Shown here: positions 8,150 to 15,813 of the stretch, piece after piece | How positions within the stretch are numbered: the first letter of the stretch is position 1 | How the letters are laid out: each line of letters opens with the position of its first letter | Assembly: GCA_037969195.1 (NCBI GenBank) | Contig: JBBKWZ010000008.1 | Coordinates: 1-28,264, forward strand | Reading direction: 5' to 3' | Origin: JAHEJB01 sp037969195 | GTDB lineage: Bacteria > Bacteroidota > Rhodothermia > Rhodothermales > Rubricoccaceae | Length of the DNA: 28,264 nucleotides | The notes under the pieces: generated by a model | Told to the model about the DNA's origin: nothing | The model's database searches: none | What the model saw: the letters and a program-made list of their open reading frames with translations, nothing else | Position numbers and translations under genes: made by a program

Positions 8150-10666
8150 CTACAGCCGTGCTCGTAGGCCCACGGCCACCGTCCGCGGCAGCCCAGGACG
8201 TAGTCCTGCCGGCCGGCGCGCCACGACGTAGGTCGCATCCGTCAGGTTGTGGATGCGGCCGAACAGTACGAGACCTGACCTCAACGCCCATTCCGCTGAG
8301 GCATCCAGCACAAAGCGCGCGTCTGTGCCGGAGTTCTCCGGGATCGAACCTTGCCCGGCCTCCGTGCGCATGGCCGATACGTAGTTACTCGCTAGGTTGA
8401 AAGCGACCTGGCCGCGCTCGACGCCCAGACTCAACGCCAACTGGTGTTTGGCGAGGTACGGCAATTCGTCGCCTTCTTCCACGGAGCCCCAGCCCTCGAA
8501 CTCGCTGTCGAATGTGTTATTGAACTGCGCGTCTGTGAACGTGTAGGCAAGCCGGACGGGCAGCGCCCAGCCCGTTGCATTGAAGGTACTAGCGAGATCT
8601 GCGGTGACGGCTAGTTCTGCTCCCAAAACGTCCACCTCGCCGCCGTTGAATTGATCGGTCGAGCCGCCTCCGCCTGACGCCGCGAGATCAGAGCCCAGCA
8701 GATTGCTGTAGTCATTGAAGAAGCCGACAGCCTGCACTGCGAGCCTCTCCGTGCCGTACCGCAACCCCGCTTCCATGTTCAAGCTAGCCTCCGGGTTGGT
8801 CTCCGGGCGCGAATCCGGTGGTGCGAATCCGCGGTGAACGCCGCCGAACAAACTCAGCGCAGCCGTCACATCAACGAGCAGCCCGACACCCGGAATTACG
8901 ACATCGACCACATTCTCGCGCACGGAAAGATCGACTCCTCTACGTTCAGGGTCAGTTTTGCCATAGTCACTTCGGCGCAGCTCGATATGCTCGTATCGAA
9001 CGCCCGGCGTAACGGTGAACCGGCCCAGACTGACGTCCGCCTGGGCGAACGTGGCTACGGCATCCGCTTGCTCGAGGAGGTTGCTGTCGGTGCCCGGCGT
9101 ACCCTCCGAGATAAGCGTCATCGCGCCCATGTCCATCGCGTAGCCGTCCACCCACTGGAAGCGGTCCATCTCGTCGGCATGAACGCGGAGGCCAACCTCA
9201 ACGAGCGCGTTCAAACCCTCCATCTCACCAACGCGCAATCCCCCCACAGATTGAACGCCTTGACTCATGTAGTCACGGTTGTTGGCTTTCACGTATAGCG
9301 AGCCGCCATCGGCGCCGTCACCCTGAATGATCGCCAATTCGCCTGAATTCGTAGTCGGATCGCTCAGAACGGACGAGATGCCGAAGGAGCGATCCGTGAA
9401 ACCGTCATTCGTTGGATCGTCTTCGAGGCCATCGGAGACACTGTCGAGCTTGTACCAGTTGCGGCTGAACGTATTCCGGTAGACGGTAGTCGTCAGATCG
9501 ATGCGGTCGGAGAACACGGCTACGTGACGCGCGCGGAGAGCGAGGTGCTCGGCGTCCATCTCATCCATCCGCGAACCCGCGTAGCGTACATACGGCGATA
9601 CCGCAAAGTCCTCGGCCGTGAGCCCCAAATAGGTCTCGTTCGAGATCTCATCCGTGTAGCCCGCCGTCAGCGTCAGCGACTGGTAAACCGATGCTCCCGA
9701 ACCCGTGGAGAGGCGGACGCGCCCGAAGAGATCGCCTTTGTCGAAGCCCGTGTTGTAGTCCTCCACGAGGTTTCCGCCTGGGCCCCGCAGCGACTTGAAG
9801 CCGTCCACGTTGTCCAGGTAGCCCTCTACCACAAACCCGAGGTTGAAGCCGCCGACGTTTTCGATGGTATCACCGGCGCGGGCGTGGAGCGTCCGCTGGC
9901 CGTTGGGGCCGAGGGTCGCAGCCGCGCGGAGGCTGAGATCCGTTGGAATCCGCGCGGCGATCAGGTTCATTGCGCCGCCTGTTGTATATGGGCCGTACTT
10001 GATCTGGCTGGAACCCGTCCGGACCTCCACGCCGTCCATCCGGCCAATCGTGGGGAAGTAATAAGCAGAGGGAGCCGCGTACGGGGCGGGCGCCATCAGT
10101 ACACCGTCTTCCATCAGCGTAATTTTGCTTGAGCGCTCAACGCCGGTACCACGGAGACCCACATTCGGGCGCAGCCCGTAGCCGTCTTCTTCCTGAATGT
10201 TGACGCCCGGAACCTCGCGGAGAACGCGCGTTACGTCGTTCGTTGCGAAGCGCTCCAACACCTCCGGCCCGATATAATGCGCCGACCCGGCGATGTCGAG
10301 AACACCGAGACCGGTAAGGGTTTCGCGCGCTGTGACGACGACCTCGCCCACGTCAACAGCAGTTTCGTAGAGCACAAACGCCACGGTCACCGTTTCGCCT
10401 GATCGAACAACTACGGCCTCGCGCGCTGCATCGAAACCAACTGAAGTGGCCACGAGGACGTACGCGCCCGGCGCGATGCCATCCAATACGAACTTCCCGG
10501 CAGTGTTGGATGCCACTCCTTGCTCGGTGCCTTCCAGGAAAACATGCGCGCCCGGCAAGATCTCAGACGTGCCCAACTCCGTGACTGTGCCGGTGATCCG
10601 GCCCGTCTGGGCTGAGCCGACGGACGCTGCCAGAAGAAATGCCAGAAAAAGAAGCGATCGGACCAA
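8150..10666 (-). CDS. FecA-like TonB-dependent outer-membrane receptor
   Basis: 838 residues. The start appears to be TTG (minus strand, at 10666), directly before the signal peptide VRSLLFLAFLLAASVGSAQ; no ATG is available upstream in frame. Order of domains: signal peptide 1-19; carboxypeptidase-regulatory-like domain about 22-105 (ITGTVTELGTSEILPGAHVF, GKFVLDGIAPGAYVL); TonB-box-like VGEVVVTA; plug domain about 115-240 (VLREVPGVNIQEEDGYGLRP, NVGLRG, GGAMNLIA); then a 22-strand-type barrel ending RTVAVGLRARL. The 'GLRPNVGLRGTGVERSSKI' plug motif is typical of FecA/ferric-citrate-type receptors, so the ligand is probably an iron chelate, though this cannot be proven from sequence. It needs a TonB-ExbB-ExbD motor. 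Upstream palindromes suggest metal control. The last residue is Leu rather than the common Phe/Trp. Confidence 0.88.
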   Translation of the reverse strand: MVRSLLFLAFLLAASVGSAQTGRITGTVTELGTSEILPGAHVFLEGTEQGVASNTAGKFVLDGIAPGAYVLVATSVGFDAAREAVVVRSGETVTVAFVLYETAVDVGEVVVTARETLTGLGVLDIAGSAHYIGPEVLERFATNDVTRVLREVPGVNIQEEDGYGLRPNVGLRGTGVERSSKITLMEDGVLMAPAPYAAPSAYYFPTIGRMDGVEVRTGSSQIKYGPYTTGGAMNLIAARIPTDLSLRAAATLGPNGQRTLHARAGDTIENVGGFNLGFVVEGYLDNVDGFKSLRGPGGNLVEDYNTGFDKGDLFGRVRLSTGSGASVYQSLTLTAGYTDEISNETYLGLTAEDFAVSPYVRYAGSRMDEMDAEHLALRARHVAVFSDRIDLTTTVYRNTFSRNWYKLDSVSDGLEDDPTNDGFTDRSFGISSVLSDPTTNSGELAIIQGDGADGGSLYVKANNRDYMSQGVQSVGGLRVGEMEGLNALVEVGLRVHADEMDRFQWVDGYAMDMGAMTLISEGTPGTDSNLLEQADAVATFAQADVSLGRFTVTPGVRYEHIELRRSDYGKTDPERRGVDLSVRENVVDVVIPGVGLLVDVTAALSLFGGVHRGFAPPDSRPETNPEASLNMEAGLRYGTERLAVQAVGFFNDYSNLLGSDLAASGGGGSTDQFNGGEVDVLGAELAVTADLASTFNATGWALPVRLAYTFTDAQFNNTFDSEFEGWGSVEEGDELPYLAKHQLALSLGVERGQVAFNLASNYVSAMRTEAGQGSIPENSGTDARFVLDASAEWALRSGLVLFGRIHNLTDATYVVARRPAGLRPGLPRTVAVGLRARL

Positions 10667-10685
10667 TGGTCGATGCGAACACGCT

Positions 10686-10704
10686 ATTTAGACTCAATCC
10701 AATG
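10686..10704. promoter_or_regulatory. Possible operator half-site upstream of the TonB receptor
   Basis: A 19-base site whose plus-strand left half is atttagac; the right half is degenerate. It lies 20 bases upstream of the receptor start and carries the same half-site as the next operator 22 bases further out, in inverted orientation (arms atttagac 10686-10693 and gtctaaat 10726-10733, 32-base spacer). Binding by a regulator is inferred. Confidence 0.4.
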
Positions 10705-10714
10705 TACGGCTTTT

Positions 10715-10733
10715 ATCTGGACTGCGTCTAAAT
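10715..10733. promoter_or_regulatory. Possible metal-repressor operator (19-bp palindrome)
   Basis: Plus strand atctggactgcgtctaaat: an 8-3-8 imperfect palindrome around tgc, with 6 of 8 half-site positions complementary (ideal arms atttagac/gtctaaat). The 19-bp size fits DtxR/MntR-type metal repressor operators, and the site sits in the upstream region of a likely iron-receptor gene. The identity of the regulator is inference; a Fur-type site is not excluded. Confidence 0.42.
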
Positions 10734-10800
10734 AAAAGGCGCTTGGCTACTAAGTAAGCCCACTACTGAGGACGTGTAGAGGCAGAAAATGGGGTTTTGC

Positions 10801-11141
10801 TCAGTTCTTGGCCTTACGCCGTCGCTTCTCAGCCGGAGTTTCTGACACGGCTTCCTTCGGTACGGATACCAAGCCCCTCAGCGGGGCATCGAAGTCGTGT
10901 TTGGCAACGAGGCATCCCTCTTCCGGCGTGTGGTCGTCTGGGATGGACTTGGGGAGATATATCGAAACGCTACGCGCAGTCAACAACGGGATCAAGGGGG
11001 GTGTGCCAAGCAGTTCTTAACCCTGTGGACAATGAGAGTTGAATCGAAGTCGAGCGCCGGACCTCCAACGATCCCGACAAATTCTATACGCCCTCCGCCC
11101 TCGTTCTCGGACTTGCATACCGTTTTTAGCGAGTGAAGTAT
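10801..11141 (-). pseudogene. Small hypothetical gene broken by a frameshift at a C6 run
   Basis: Two minus-strand frames that both look protein-like meet at a run of six C (plus-strand gggggg, 10996-11001). Upstream part (11141 to 10992): a 49-residue frame containing ENEGGGRIEFVGIVGGPALD and VHRVKNCLAHPP, then TGA. Downstream part (10995 to 10801): LIPLLTARSVSIYLPKSIPD, HTPEEGCLVAKHDFDAPL and a Lys/Arg-rich end (EKRRRKAKN). Joined by a one-base shift they give one protein of about 114 residues. I do not recognise the family, and no good start codon is seen at the upstream end, which is closed by a stop at 11142-11144. The shift could be a real mutation, slippage or a sequencing error in the homopolymer. 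The downstream part alone could be a 64-residue gene with a TTG start. Confidence 0.42.
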
Positions 11142-11351
11142 CTACGTAGATGAACTACTCCGCCAGAGAGGTTTTCGCTGCCGGGCGGCGGTTGACGTTG
11201 ATCCACTGAGGTGATGAGGCATAGACCTTGCAAGAGATGCGGCAAGTCCCGCTGAGCACCCACTCGGTGCATCCAGAATGATTCGAGAGCTTCTCGAAGT
11301 GCATGCTGTGCGCACTGCCTGATTAAATCTGCACACTAACCACTCGAAGCC

Positions 11352-13292
11352 ATGACTATCCGATTTACAACTTGGACACTACTATTTCTCAGCCTGCTTG
11401 CATGGGCCCTTCCCGCGCAAGCCGCCGCTATTACGCACGATGACGACGTTGAAGTACGCGGCGTAATTGAAGAACTCGGAGAGCAGACCATATCGGTCGG
11501 CGGCTTCACTTTTCTCGTTAATGAAGACACCGAGATTGAAGGACCCGACGGCGAAGACTGGATGTTCGAGAATCTGGAGGTCGGAATGCTCGTCGAAGTT
11601 GAAGGCGAATTGGAAGGCGACGAACTCGTCGCAGAGGAGATCGAGGTTCGGGAAGACGAAGATGGCGATGAAGTCGAAGTTGAAGGCTTTATTACGGCCC
11701 TGGGCGACAGTACGCTTACCGTTGGCGGGCTTCTTTTTCGCGTTACGTCTTCTACGGAAATTGAAGGCGAACAAGGCGCCGATCTGGAGTTTGAGGATCT
11801 GGCAGTTGGTGAGTTTGCCGAAGTTGAAGGACACTTTACAAGCAGCGACCTGGTAGCCGACGAGATCGAAGTGGAGACCGATCAGCAGACGCAGGTCGAA
11901 GTCGAAGGGATCATCGAAGCACTGGGCGAAGAAACCGTTACCGTTCGTGGGCTGGATTTTCTAGTAACATCCGCAACGGAAATCGAAGGACCGCACGGGC
12001 AAATGCTCGAGTTCGAAGATCTGGAGGTCGGCCAGTTTGCCGAGGTCGAGGGCCACTTCCGCTCCGATGGGACACTCGTGGCGGACGAGGTTGAGATTGA
12101 AGTGGAGGGCGATGAGGACGTTGAAGTTTCAGGCATCATAGAAGAGTTGGGTGAGGACTTTCTGGTTGTCTCTGGAGTGTCCTTCATCGTAACCGACACC
12201 ACAGAAGTGGTGGACGAGGACGGCCAACCGATTACTTTTGCGGCTCTGGTGGTAGGGCAGTTCGTTGAAGTCCACGGGCAATTTGTAGAAGGAGCCCTCG
12301 TTGCTGTCCGGATAGAAGTGGAGGATGATCGTCTGGAAGACGAAGTACGAGCGCAGGCCACGCTCGACAGTGTTGAGCCAGACGCGGTTGTACTGCTGGG
12401 TCAAGCCTTTCTGGTAACGGACGACACCGTTATTCTCGGGCTCGACGACATGCCCATCACGTTGGATGATCTTGCCGCGGGTGAAGTGGTTGAGGTCGAA
12501 GCCGAGCGCCGAGCCGATGGCAGTTTAGTTGCCTTCCGGATTGAGCGGGAAGATGCGTCCCCAGATGACGTCGAGTTGCGAGCCGTGGTCGACATGGCCG
12601 GTGCGGGGAGCCTGGTTGTGTTGAATGTCTCCTTTGTTGTGGACGACAACACCATCATTCTGGATAGAGACAACAATCCGATAACCCTGGGTGAACTGAC
12701 ACCCGGAGACCTGGTGGATGTGGAAGCCTCACTGGCCGGCGGAAGTTTGCTGGCGTTACGCGTCGAAGTTCGCCGTACTGCACATGCCGCAGGCCGACTT
12801 ACCAGTGTCGACAATGGAAATCTTACTATCCCAGGCGTCAACGTAACGGTAGCTCCCGATGCGGTGGTTCTCAACGCGAACGGGGAAGTAGTAAGCGTAC
12901 TAGTTCTCGATCTCGGACAGTCTGTACGCTTTGCCGGAGAGGGAGATGGATCTGATCATCTAGTTGTGTCGCGAGTTTATCTCTCAGGCAACACGGCGAC
13001 CGCTGTGGAAACGGGAGGAGAATTGCCGGCAGGCTATGTGCTCTCCCCGGTCTATCCAAACCCCTTCAACCCGCAGGCTCGCTTCACGTTGGAAATGAAC
13101 GATGCACAGACGGTGCGTATCTCGGTGTTCGATGTACTTGGTCGGGAGATCCAGATACTCCACGATGGGTCCTTATCTGCTGGAAGTACTGGTTTTGTCA
13201 TTGACGGCACAAGTCTACCGAGCGGACTGTACGTTTTGCGTGCTGCAGGAGAGACCTTCACAACCAGTCGCAGGATGACGCTGCTTCGGTAG
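11352..13292 (+). CDS. Secreted DUF5666-repeat protein with type IX sorting domain
   Basis: 646 residues from ATG 11352. A Sec signal peptide (TTWTLLFLSLLAWALPAQA) is followed from residue 33 by seven tandem repeats of about 65-75 residues. Each reads roughly V-E-V-x-G-x-I-x-x-L-G-x-x-T-hydrophobic-V-x-G, then T-E-I, then L-x-V-G-x-x-V-E-V-E-G, then L-V-A-x-x-I-E-V, which matches the DUF5666 (OB-like small beta domain) pattern. Repeats 1-4 are close to one another; 5-7 are more diverged. The C-terminus (564-646) starts with LSPVYPNPFNPQ and contains FDVLGREIQIL and PSGLYVLRA, the type A sorting domain of the type IX (Por) secretion system. It should therefore be exported and attached to or released from the cell surface. 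The repeats are extremely acidic. The role is unknown; adhesion or matrix binding is only a guess. Confidence 0.85.
   Translation: MTIRFTTWTLLFLSLLAWALPAQAAAITHDDDVEVRGVIEELGEQTISVGGFTFLVNEDTEIEGPDGEDWMFENLEVGMLVEVEGELEGDELVAEEIEVREDEDGDEVEVEGFITALGDSTLTVGGLLFRVTSSTEIEGEQGADLEFEDLAVGEFAEVEGHFTSSDLVADEIEVETDQQTQVEVEGIIEALGEETVTVRGLDFLVTSATEIEGPHGQMLEFEDLEVGQFAEVEGHFRSDGTLVADEVEIEVEGDEDVEVSGIIEELGEDFLVVSGVSFIVTDTTEVVDEDGQPITFAALVVGQFVEVHGQFVEGALVAVRIEVEDDRLEDEVRAQATLDSVEPDAVVLLGQAFLVTDDTVILGLDDMPITLDDLAAGEVVEVEAERRADGSLVAFRIEREDASPDDVELRAVVDMAGAGSLVVLNVSFVVDDNTIILDRDNNPITLGELTPGDLVDVEASLAGGSLLALRVEVRRTAHAAGRLTSVDNGNLTIPGVNVTVAPDAVVLNANGEVVSVLVLDLGQSVRFAGEGDGSDHLVVSRVYLSGNTATAVETGGELPAGYVLSPVYPNPFNPQARFTLEMNDAQTVRISVFDVLGREIQILHDGSLSAGSTGFVIDGTSLPSGLYVLRAAGETFTTSRRMTLLR
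11448..12990 (+). repeat. Seven tandem DUF5666-like protein repeats
   Basis: Repeat units start near residues 33, 108, 182, 257, 332, 407 and 480 of the protein. Similarity is clearest at protein level (VEVEG...LVADEIEVE); at DNA level gaagttgaagg and close variants recur many times in repeats 1-4. The gradient from well-matched to diverged units suggests recent expansion at the N-terminal side. Confidence 0.75.
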
Positions 13293-13342
13293 CACGAGCC
13301 TGTATGATAGTGTACTCACTTCGTGCACTCGCGGTGGAGTTA

Positions 13343-13361
13343 CTCCGATCCGACATCGGAG
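13343..13361. terminator. Small hairpin after the DUF5666 gene
   Basis: Perfect 7-bp arms ctccgat/atcggag with a 5-base loop, 50 bases after the stop of the secreted protein. No T-run follows, so termination activity is uncertain. Confidence 0.3.
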
Positions 13362-13409
13362 GCGTGACTGTCGAAACGTGCACCACTGAGATCTAAATCA
13401 TTGACTTGC

Positions 13410-13442
13410 TTCCCCGGGTGGTCTCCAAACCCACCCGGGGAA
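13410..13442. terminator. Strong hairpin between convergent genes
   Basis: A perfect 12-bp inverted repeat (ttccccgggtgg / ccacccggggaa) with a 9-base loop, GC-rich, between the DUF5666 gene and the convergent yifB. It is placed to end transcription from both sides. No clear T-run follows on either strand, so it may act as a structural or Rho-assisted terminator. Confidence 0.6.
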
Positions 13443-13523
13443 TTCCGTTGAAGATTCCTCTCTTCCTTCCGGAGTGTATCTGATTTGGGCAACGTAGCAG
13501 GCAATGACTTTGACGACTCGGCG

Positions 13524-14021
13524 CTAGCCAGCCCAACTGGCTCGATCCAATGAGCGGTACTGGATGGCCTCGGCGAGGTGTTCGGGTGAGATCGTTTCTG
13601 ATCCGGCCAAATCGGCAATAGTCCGCGCCACCTTCAGGATGCGGTCGTAGGCGCGCGCTGAGAGCCCCAGCCGCACCAGCGCCATTTTGATGAGTTGCTG
13701 ACCGGCCTCGTCGAGTTCGCAGTACTTCCGGACGAGCGGGCTCGACATCTGGGCGTTGGCATGGACGCCCTTCGCCTTGGGGTCGTCCTTCAACCGGGCT
13801 ACCTGCCGTTCGCGCGCCACAATCACGCGCTCACGCACAGCAGCGGATGATTCTGCAGAAGCCTTCTTGTTTAGATCGTCGAATGGTACGGGAGCAACTT
13901 CAACGTGCATGTCAATGCGGTCCAGCAGTGGCCCGGAGACCTTCCCGAGGTACCGCTGCACCTGTCCCGGCGCGCACACGCAGGCCCGACCGGGGTCGTT
14001 CAGGTGCCCGCAGGGACATGG
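13524..14021. repeat. Right direct repeat (3' part of full-length yifB)
   Basis: Partner of 6963-7460, same orientation, no indels, offset 6561. The near-identical portion is 13834-14021 (3 differences); the portion 13524-13833 differs at about 18% of positions from the left copy. Confidence 0.88.
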
Positions 14022-15077
14022 ATTCATGGAAGCCACGAGCATGAAGCGGGCGGGGTAGCGAACGGTCATGCTGGCCCTCGCTATCGTCACGTCGCCTTCC
14101 TCAAGGGGCTGGCGGAGAACTTCCAGGACGGCCCTGTCGAATTCAGGTAGTTCATCCAGGAAAAGGACGCCGTTGTGGGCAAGAGAAATCTCACCAGGCA
14201 TCGGGTTAGATCCTCCGCCGCAAAGCCCAGCGTTTGAGATCGTGTGATGCGGCGCCCGAAAAGGTCGTGTGGCAATCAGACCCTTCCCGTTGGTCAACCT
14301 ACCTCCCACCGAATGAATCTTGGTTGTTTCGAGCGCTTCATCGGTTGTAAGCGGTGGAAGAATTGAGGAGATTCGACGCGCCAGCATGGTTTTGCCCGAG
14401 CCCGGCGGACCAATCATCAACGCGTTGTGGCCGCCAGCGGCAGCTACCTCCAACGCGCGTTTCACGTGCTGCTGGCCGCGCACATCCGCGAAATCGACCG
14501 GGTATCGACGAGCCTCATCAAATAGCTCCGTGAGATTGTGTTTGTGTGGCGTCCCGTGCCCGCCAAGATCCGTTACGAGCTCGAAAGCCTGGCTCAGCGT
14601 CTCAACGCCGTACGTTTCGATGCCATCGACTACTGCGGCTTCGTCGGCGTTGACGGACGGCACAATTACACCCCGCCGACCTTCGTCCCGAGCGCCAACG
14701 ACCATGGGCAGGACACCCCGAACGGGCCGGAGCGATCCATCAAGGGAGAGTTCTCCAAGTATCAGAAGCTCATCCAGTACGCTTTGTTCAATCAAACCGT
14801 GCGATGCTGCCAACAGTCCGAGCGCCAACGGGAGATCGAAGGCCGAGCCCTCCTTCCGAACGTCTGCCGGTGCGAGATTTACCGTAATCTGGCCGCGCGG
14901 CTTGGGCAATCCCGAGTTCTTCAGCGCCGCCCAAACGCGGTCTTTGCTTTCACGAACGGCACCATTTGGTAGCCCCACAACCGTCCATTCCGGCAAACCC
15001 GGTTCGACATGGGCCTCAATTTCAATGGACAGAGCGTCAACGCCATGAACTGCGCTGCTCCAGACTCGCGAGAGCAT
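13524..15077 (-). CDS. yifB: YifB/ComM family Mg-chelatase-like AAA+ ATPase
   Basis: 517 residues, the usual length for the family, starting with MLSRVWSSAV, which is the family's conserved N-terminus. The N-terminal ChlI/Lon-protease-like domain covers about 20-145. The AAA+ core has Walker A GPPGSGKT (223-230), Walker B VLFLDE (304-309), the Cys-rich CPCGH and CVC elements (354-369), and the LLDRIDMHVEV region; the C-terminal lid domain ends in YRSLDRASWAG. ComM in naturally transformable bacteria is a hexameric helicase promoting branch migration during DNA uptake, so this gene may help in transformation; that is transferred knowledge. The gene looks intact. The 3' ~310 bases differ strongly from the fragment near exbD while the adjoining 188 bases are almost identical, so the gene may be a chimera. 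Confidence 0.95.
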   Translation of the reverse strand: MLSRVWSSAVHGVDALSIEIEAHVEPGLPEWTVVGLPNGAVRESKDRVWAALKNSGLPKPRGQITVNLAPADVRKEGSAFDLPLALGLLAASHGLIEQSVLDELLILGELSLDGSLRPVRGVLPMVVGARDEGRRGVIVPSVNADEAAVVDGIETYGVETLSQAFELVTDLGGHGTPHKHNLTELFDEARRYPVDFADVRGQQHVKRALEVAAAGGHNALMIGPPGSGKTMLARRISSILPPLTTDEALETTKIHSVGGRLTNGKGLIATRPFRAPHHTISNAGLCGGGSNPMPGEISLAHNGVLFLDELPEFDRAVLEVLRQPLEEGDVTIARASMTVRYPARFMLVASMNPCPCGHLNDPGRACVCAPGQVQRYLGKVSGPLLDRIDMHVEVAPVPFDDLNKKASAESSAAVRERVIVARERQVARLKDDPKAKGVHANAQMSSPLVRKYCELDEAGQQLIKMALVRLGLSARAYDRILKVARTIADLAGSETISPEHLAEAIQYRSLDRASWAG

Positions 15078-15136
15078 TCACGTGGTGGTTCGGTGGGAAT
15101 CACCATCCTAGACACCTGAACGGCTAAGGTCTAACC

Positions 15137-15694
15137 TCAGCCGTCACCTTCGTGGTCATGTCTGTCACCCTCATGGTTATGATCGCCATGATCCTCGTCG
15201 TCGTCATGTCCGGCATCGTCGGCATCATCGTCCGACGGTGGCTCGAAGCGAGGGTTTGGGGCTCGTGTTTGTGGTGTCACACCACCTCGGTGGCACGTGT
15301 AGCAGGTAACCCGCATGCCTTCCGCTTCGTGCAGTCCTTCGATACTGGCGAGCAGGTCATTGTTGATGGCCCACGTCATTCGCATCATTTCTCGGGCGAT
15401 GTTCTTGTGCACGTTTTCATCCGAAACGAAATCAAACTCGCCAAGCGACATTTCCTCCGTTCCCACATGGCAATGCTGACACCTCACCCCGAGCGCTTGG
15501 GTGAAGCCGCGCATGATCTGGCTGAGCTCAAATGGACCCGTATCTGCGGGAAGAACTTGCAGGTTTTCAGCGCGGTCAGGCCATGTCCACGTGGTATCTG
15601 AACCGGCAGATAACGGATCAGACTCGACGTTCGCAGGCGCGTACGCGACGAGAACCAGGAGGGCAAAGGCTAAGAGTGGAGAGATGGCACGCAT
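15137..15694 (-). CDS. Diheme cytochrome c, reaction-centre-cytochrome-like, His/Asp-rich tail
   Basis: I choose the start at 15694 (MRAISPLLAFALLVLV, 185 residues), because it places a signal peptide at the N-terminus; an earlier in-frame ATG at 15730 adds 12 residues. Two heme-c motifs are present, CQHCH (72-76) and CYTCH (131-135). The spacing and the MRGFTQALGVRCQHCH and NIAREMMRMTWAIN segments resemble the small relatives of the photosynthetic-reaction-centre cytochrome subunit (CytoC_RC) found in non-phototrophs. The last ~30 residues are almost only Asp, Glu, His and Gly (from 155 on), a likely metal-binding tail. It should be periplasmic. It lies downstream of the polyferredoxin and FAD genes on the same strand, and might accept electrons from them. 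Phototrophy is not implied. Confidence 0.82.
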   Translation of the reverse strand: MRAISPLLAFALLVLVAYAPANVESDPLSAGSDTTWTWPDRAENLQVLPADTGPFELSQIMRGFTQALGVRCQHCHVGTEEMSLGEFDFVSDENVHKNIAREMMRMTWAINNDLLASIEGLHEAEGMRVTCYTCHRGGVTPQTRAPNPRFEPPSDDDADDAGHDDDEDHGDHNHEGDRHDHEGDG

Positions 15695-15750
15695 GGTGGT
15701 GTGGGTTGTAATATGAGATAAGCATCGCACCCGGAGATTAAAGATGCAAG

Positions 15751-15798
15751 GCCGATCATTTTCGGAGCTAAATTTCGGTTGGCGGCGAAATTGTCGGC
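15751..15798. terminator. Hairpin between polyferredoxin and cytochrome genes
   Basis: Inner stem aatttcg/cgaaatt (15771-15777 and 15786-15792, 8-base loop) with a possible outer stem gccga/tcggc (15751-15755, 15794-15798). It lies just after the polyferredoxin stop on the minus strand. No T-run follows in that direction, so it may separate or attenuate expression of the cytochrome rather than end it. Confidence 0.35.
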
Positions 15799-15813
15799 TT
15801 TTCGTTCCTCATG

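Larger units (their letters stand above)
10667..11351. other. Gene-poor interval between receptor and DUF5666 gene
   Basis: 685 bases without an intact gene. It holds the receptor promoter with two palindromic sites (10686-10733), a frameshifted small gene on the minus strand (10801-11141), and about 210 bases (11142-11351) in which I recognise no gene. The latter should contain the promoter of the secreted repeat protein and has a small perfect hairpin, cgaga-gct-tctcg, at about 11283-11297. Open frames there look like noise. Confidence 0.5.
7461..13833. mobile_element. Putative acquired segment bracketed by yifB direct repeats
   Basis: Inference, not a recognised element. The segment lies between the truncated and full-length yifB copies and holds only accessory-type genes: a double-HTH regulator, a degenerate yifB relic, a FecA-like iron receptor, a frameshifted small gene and a repeat-rich secreted protein. 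If integration took place inside yifB, the 3' end of the right copy (13524-13833) came with the incoming DNA and the original 3' end is the fragment next to exbD. comM/yifB is a known insertion target of genomic islands (for example the AbaR islands of Acinetobacter). No integrase, resolvase or transposase is visible inside, so the mechanism may equally have been homologous recombination. The edges are approximate. Confidence 0.4.

Noticed and set aside
9524..10132. Long open frame on the plus strand inside the TonB receptor gene
   Set aside because: Its composition is that of an antisense shadow; the minus frame has clear signal peptide, plug and barrel features.
11142..11351. Small gene in the space before the DUF5666 protein
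   Set aside because: Open frames on both strands are low-complexity or have no protein-like pattern; it is better read as promoter or leader sequence.
11448..12990. CRISPR-like array
   Set aside because: The periodicity is of coding repeats about 220 bases long in one open frame, with no short identical repeats and spacers.
7461..13833. Integrase, transposase or insertion sequence inside the yifB-bracketed segment
   Set aside because: No recombinase motif, terminal inverted repeat or target-site duplication could be recognised, so the mobile-element call rests only on the direct repeats.
14320..15048. Plus-strand open frame opposite yifB
   Set aside because: Serine/Arg/Pro-rich translation without domain features; yifB on the other strand is certain from its Walker motifs.
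15137..15694. Photosynthetic reaction centre locus
   Set aside because: The cytochrome resembles only the small relatives of that subunit; no reaction-centre or pigment genes are nearby.
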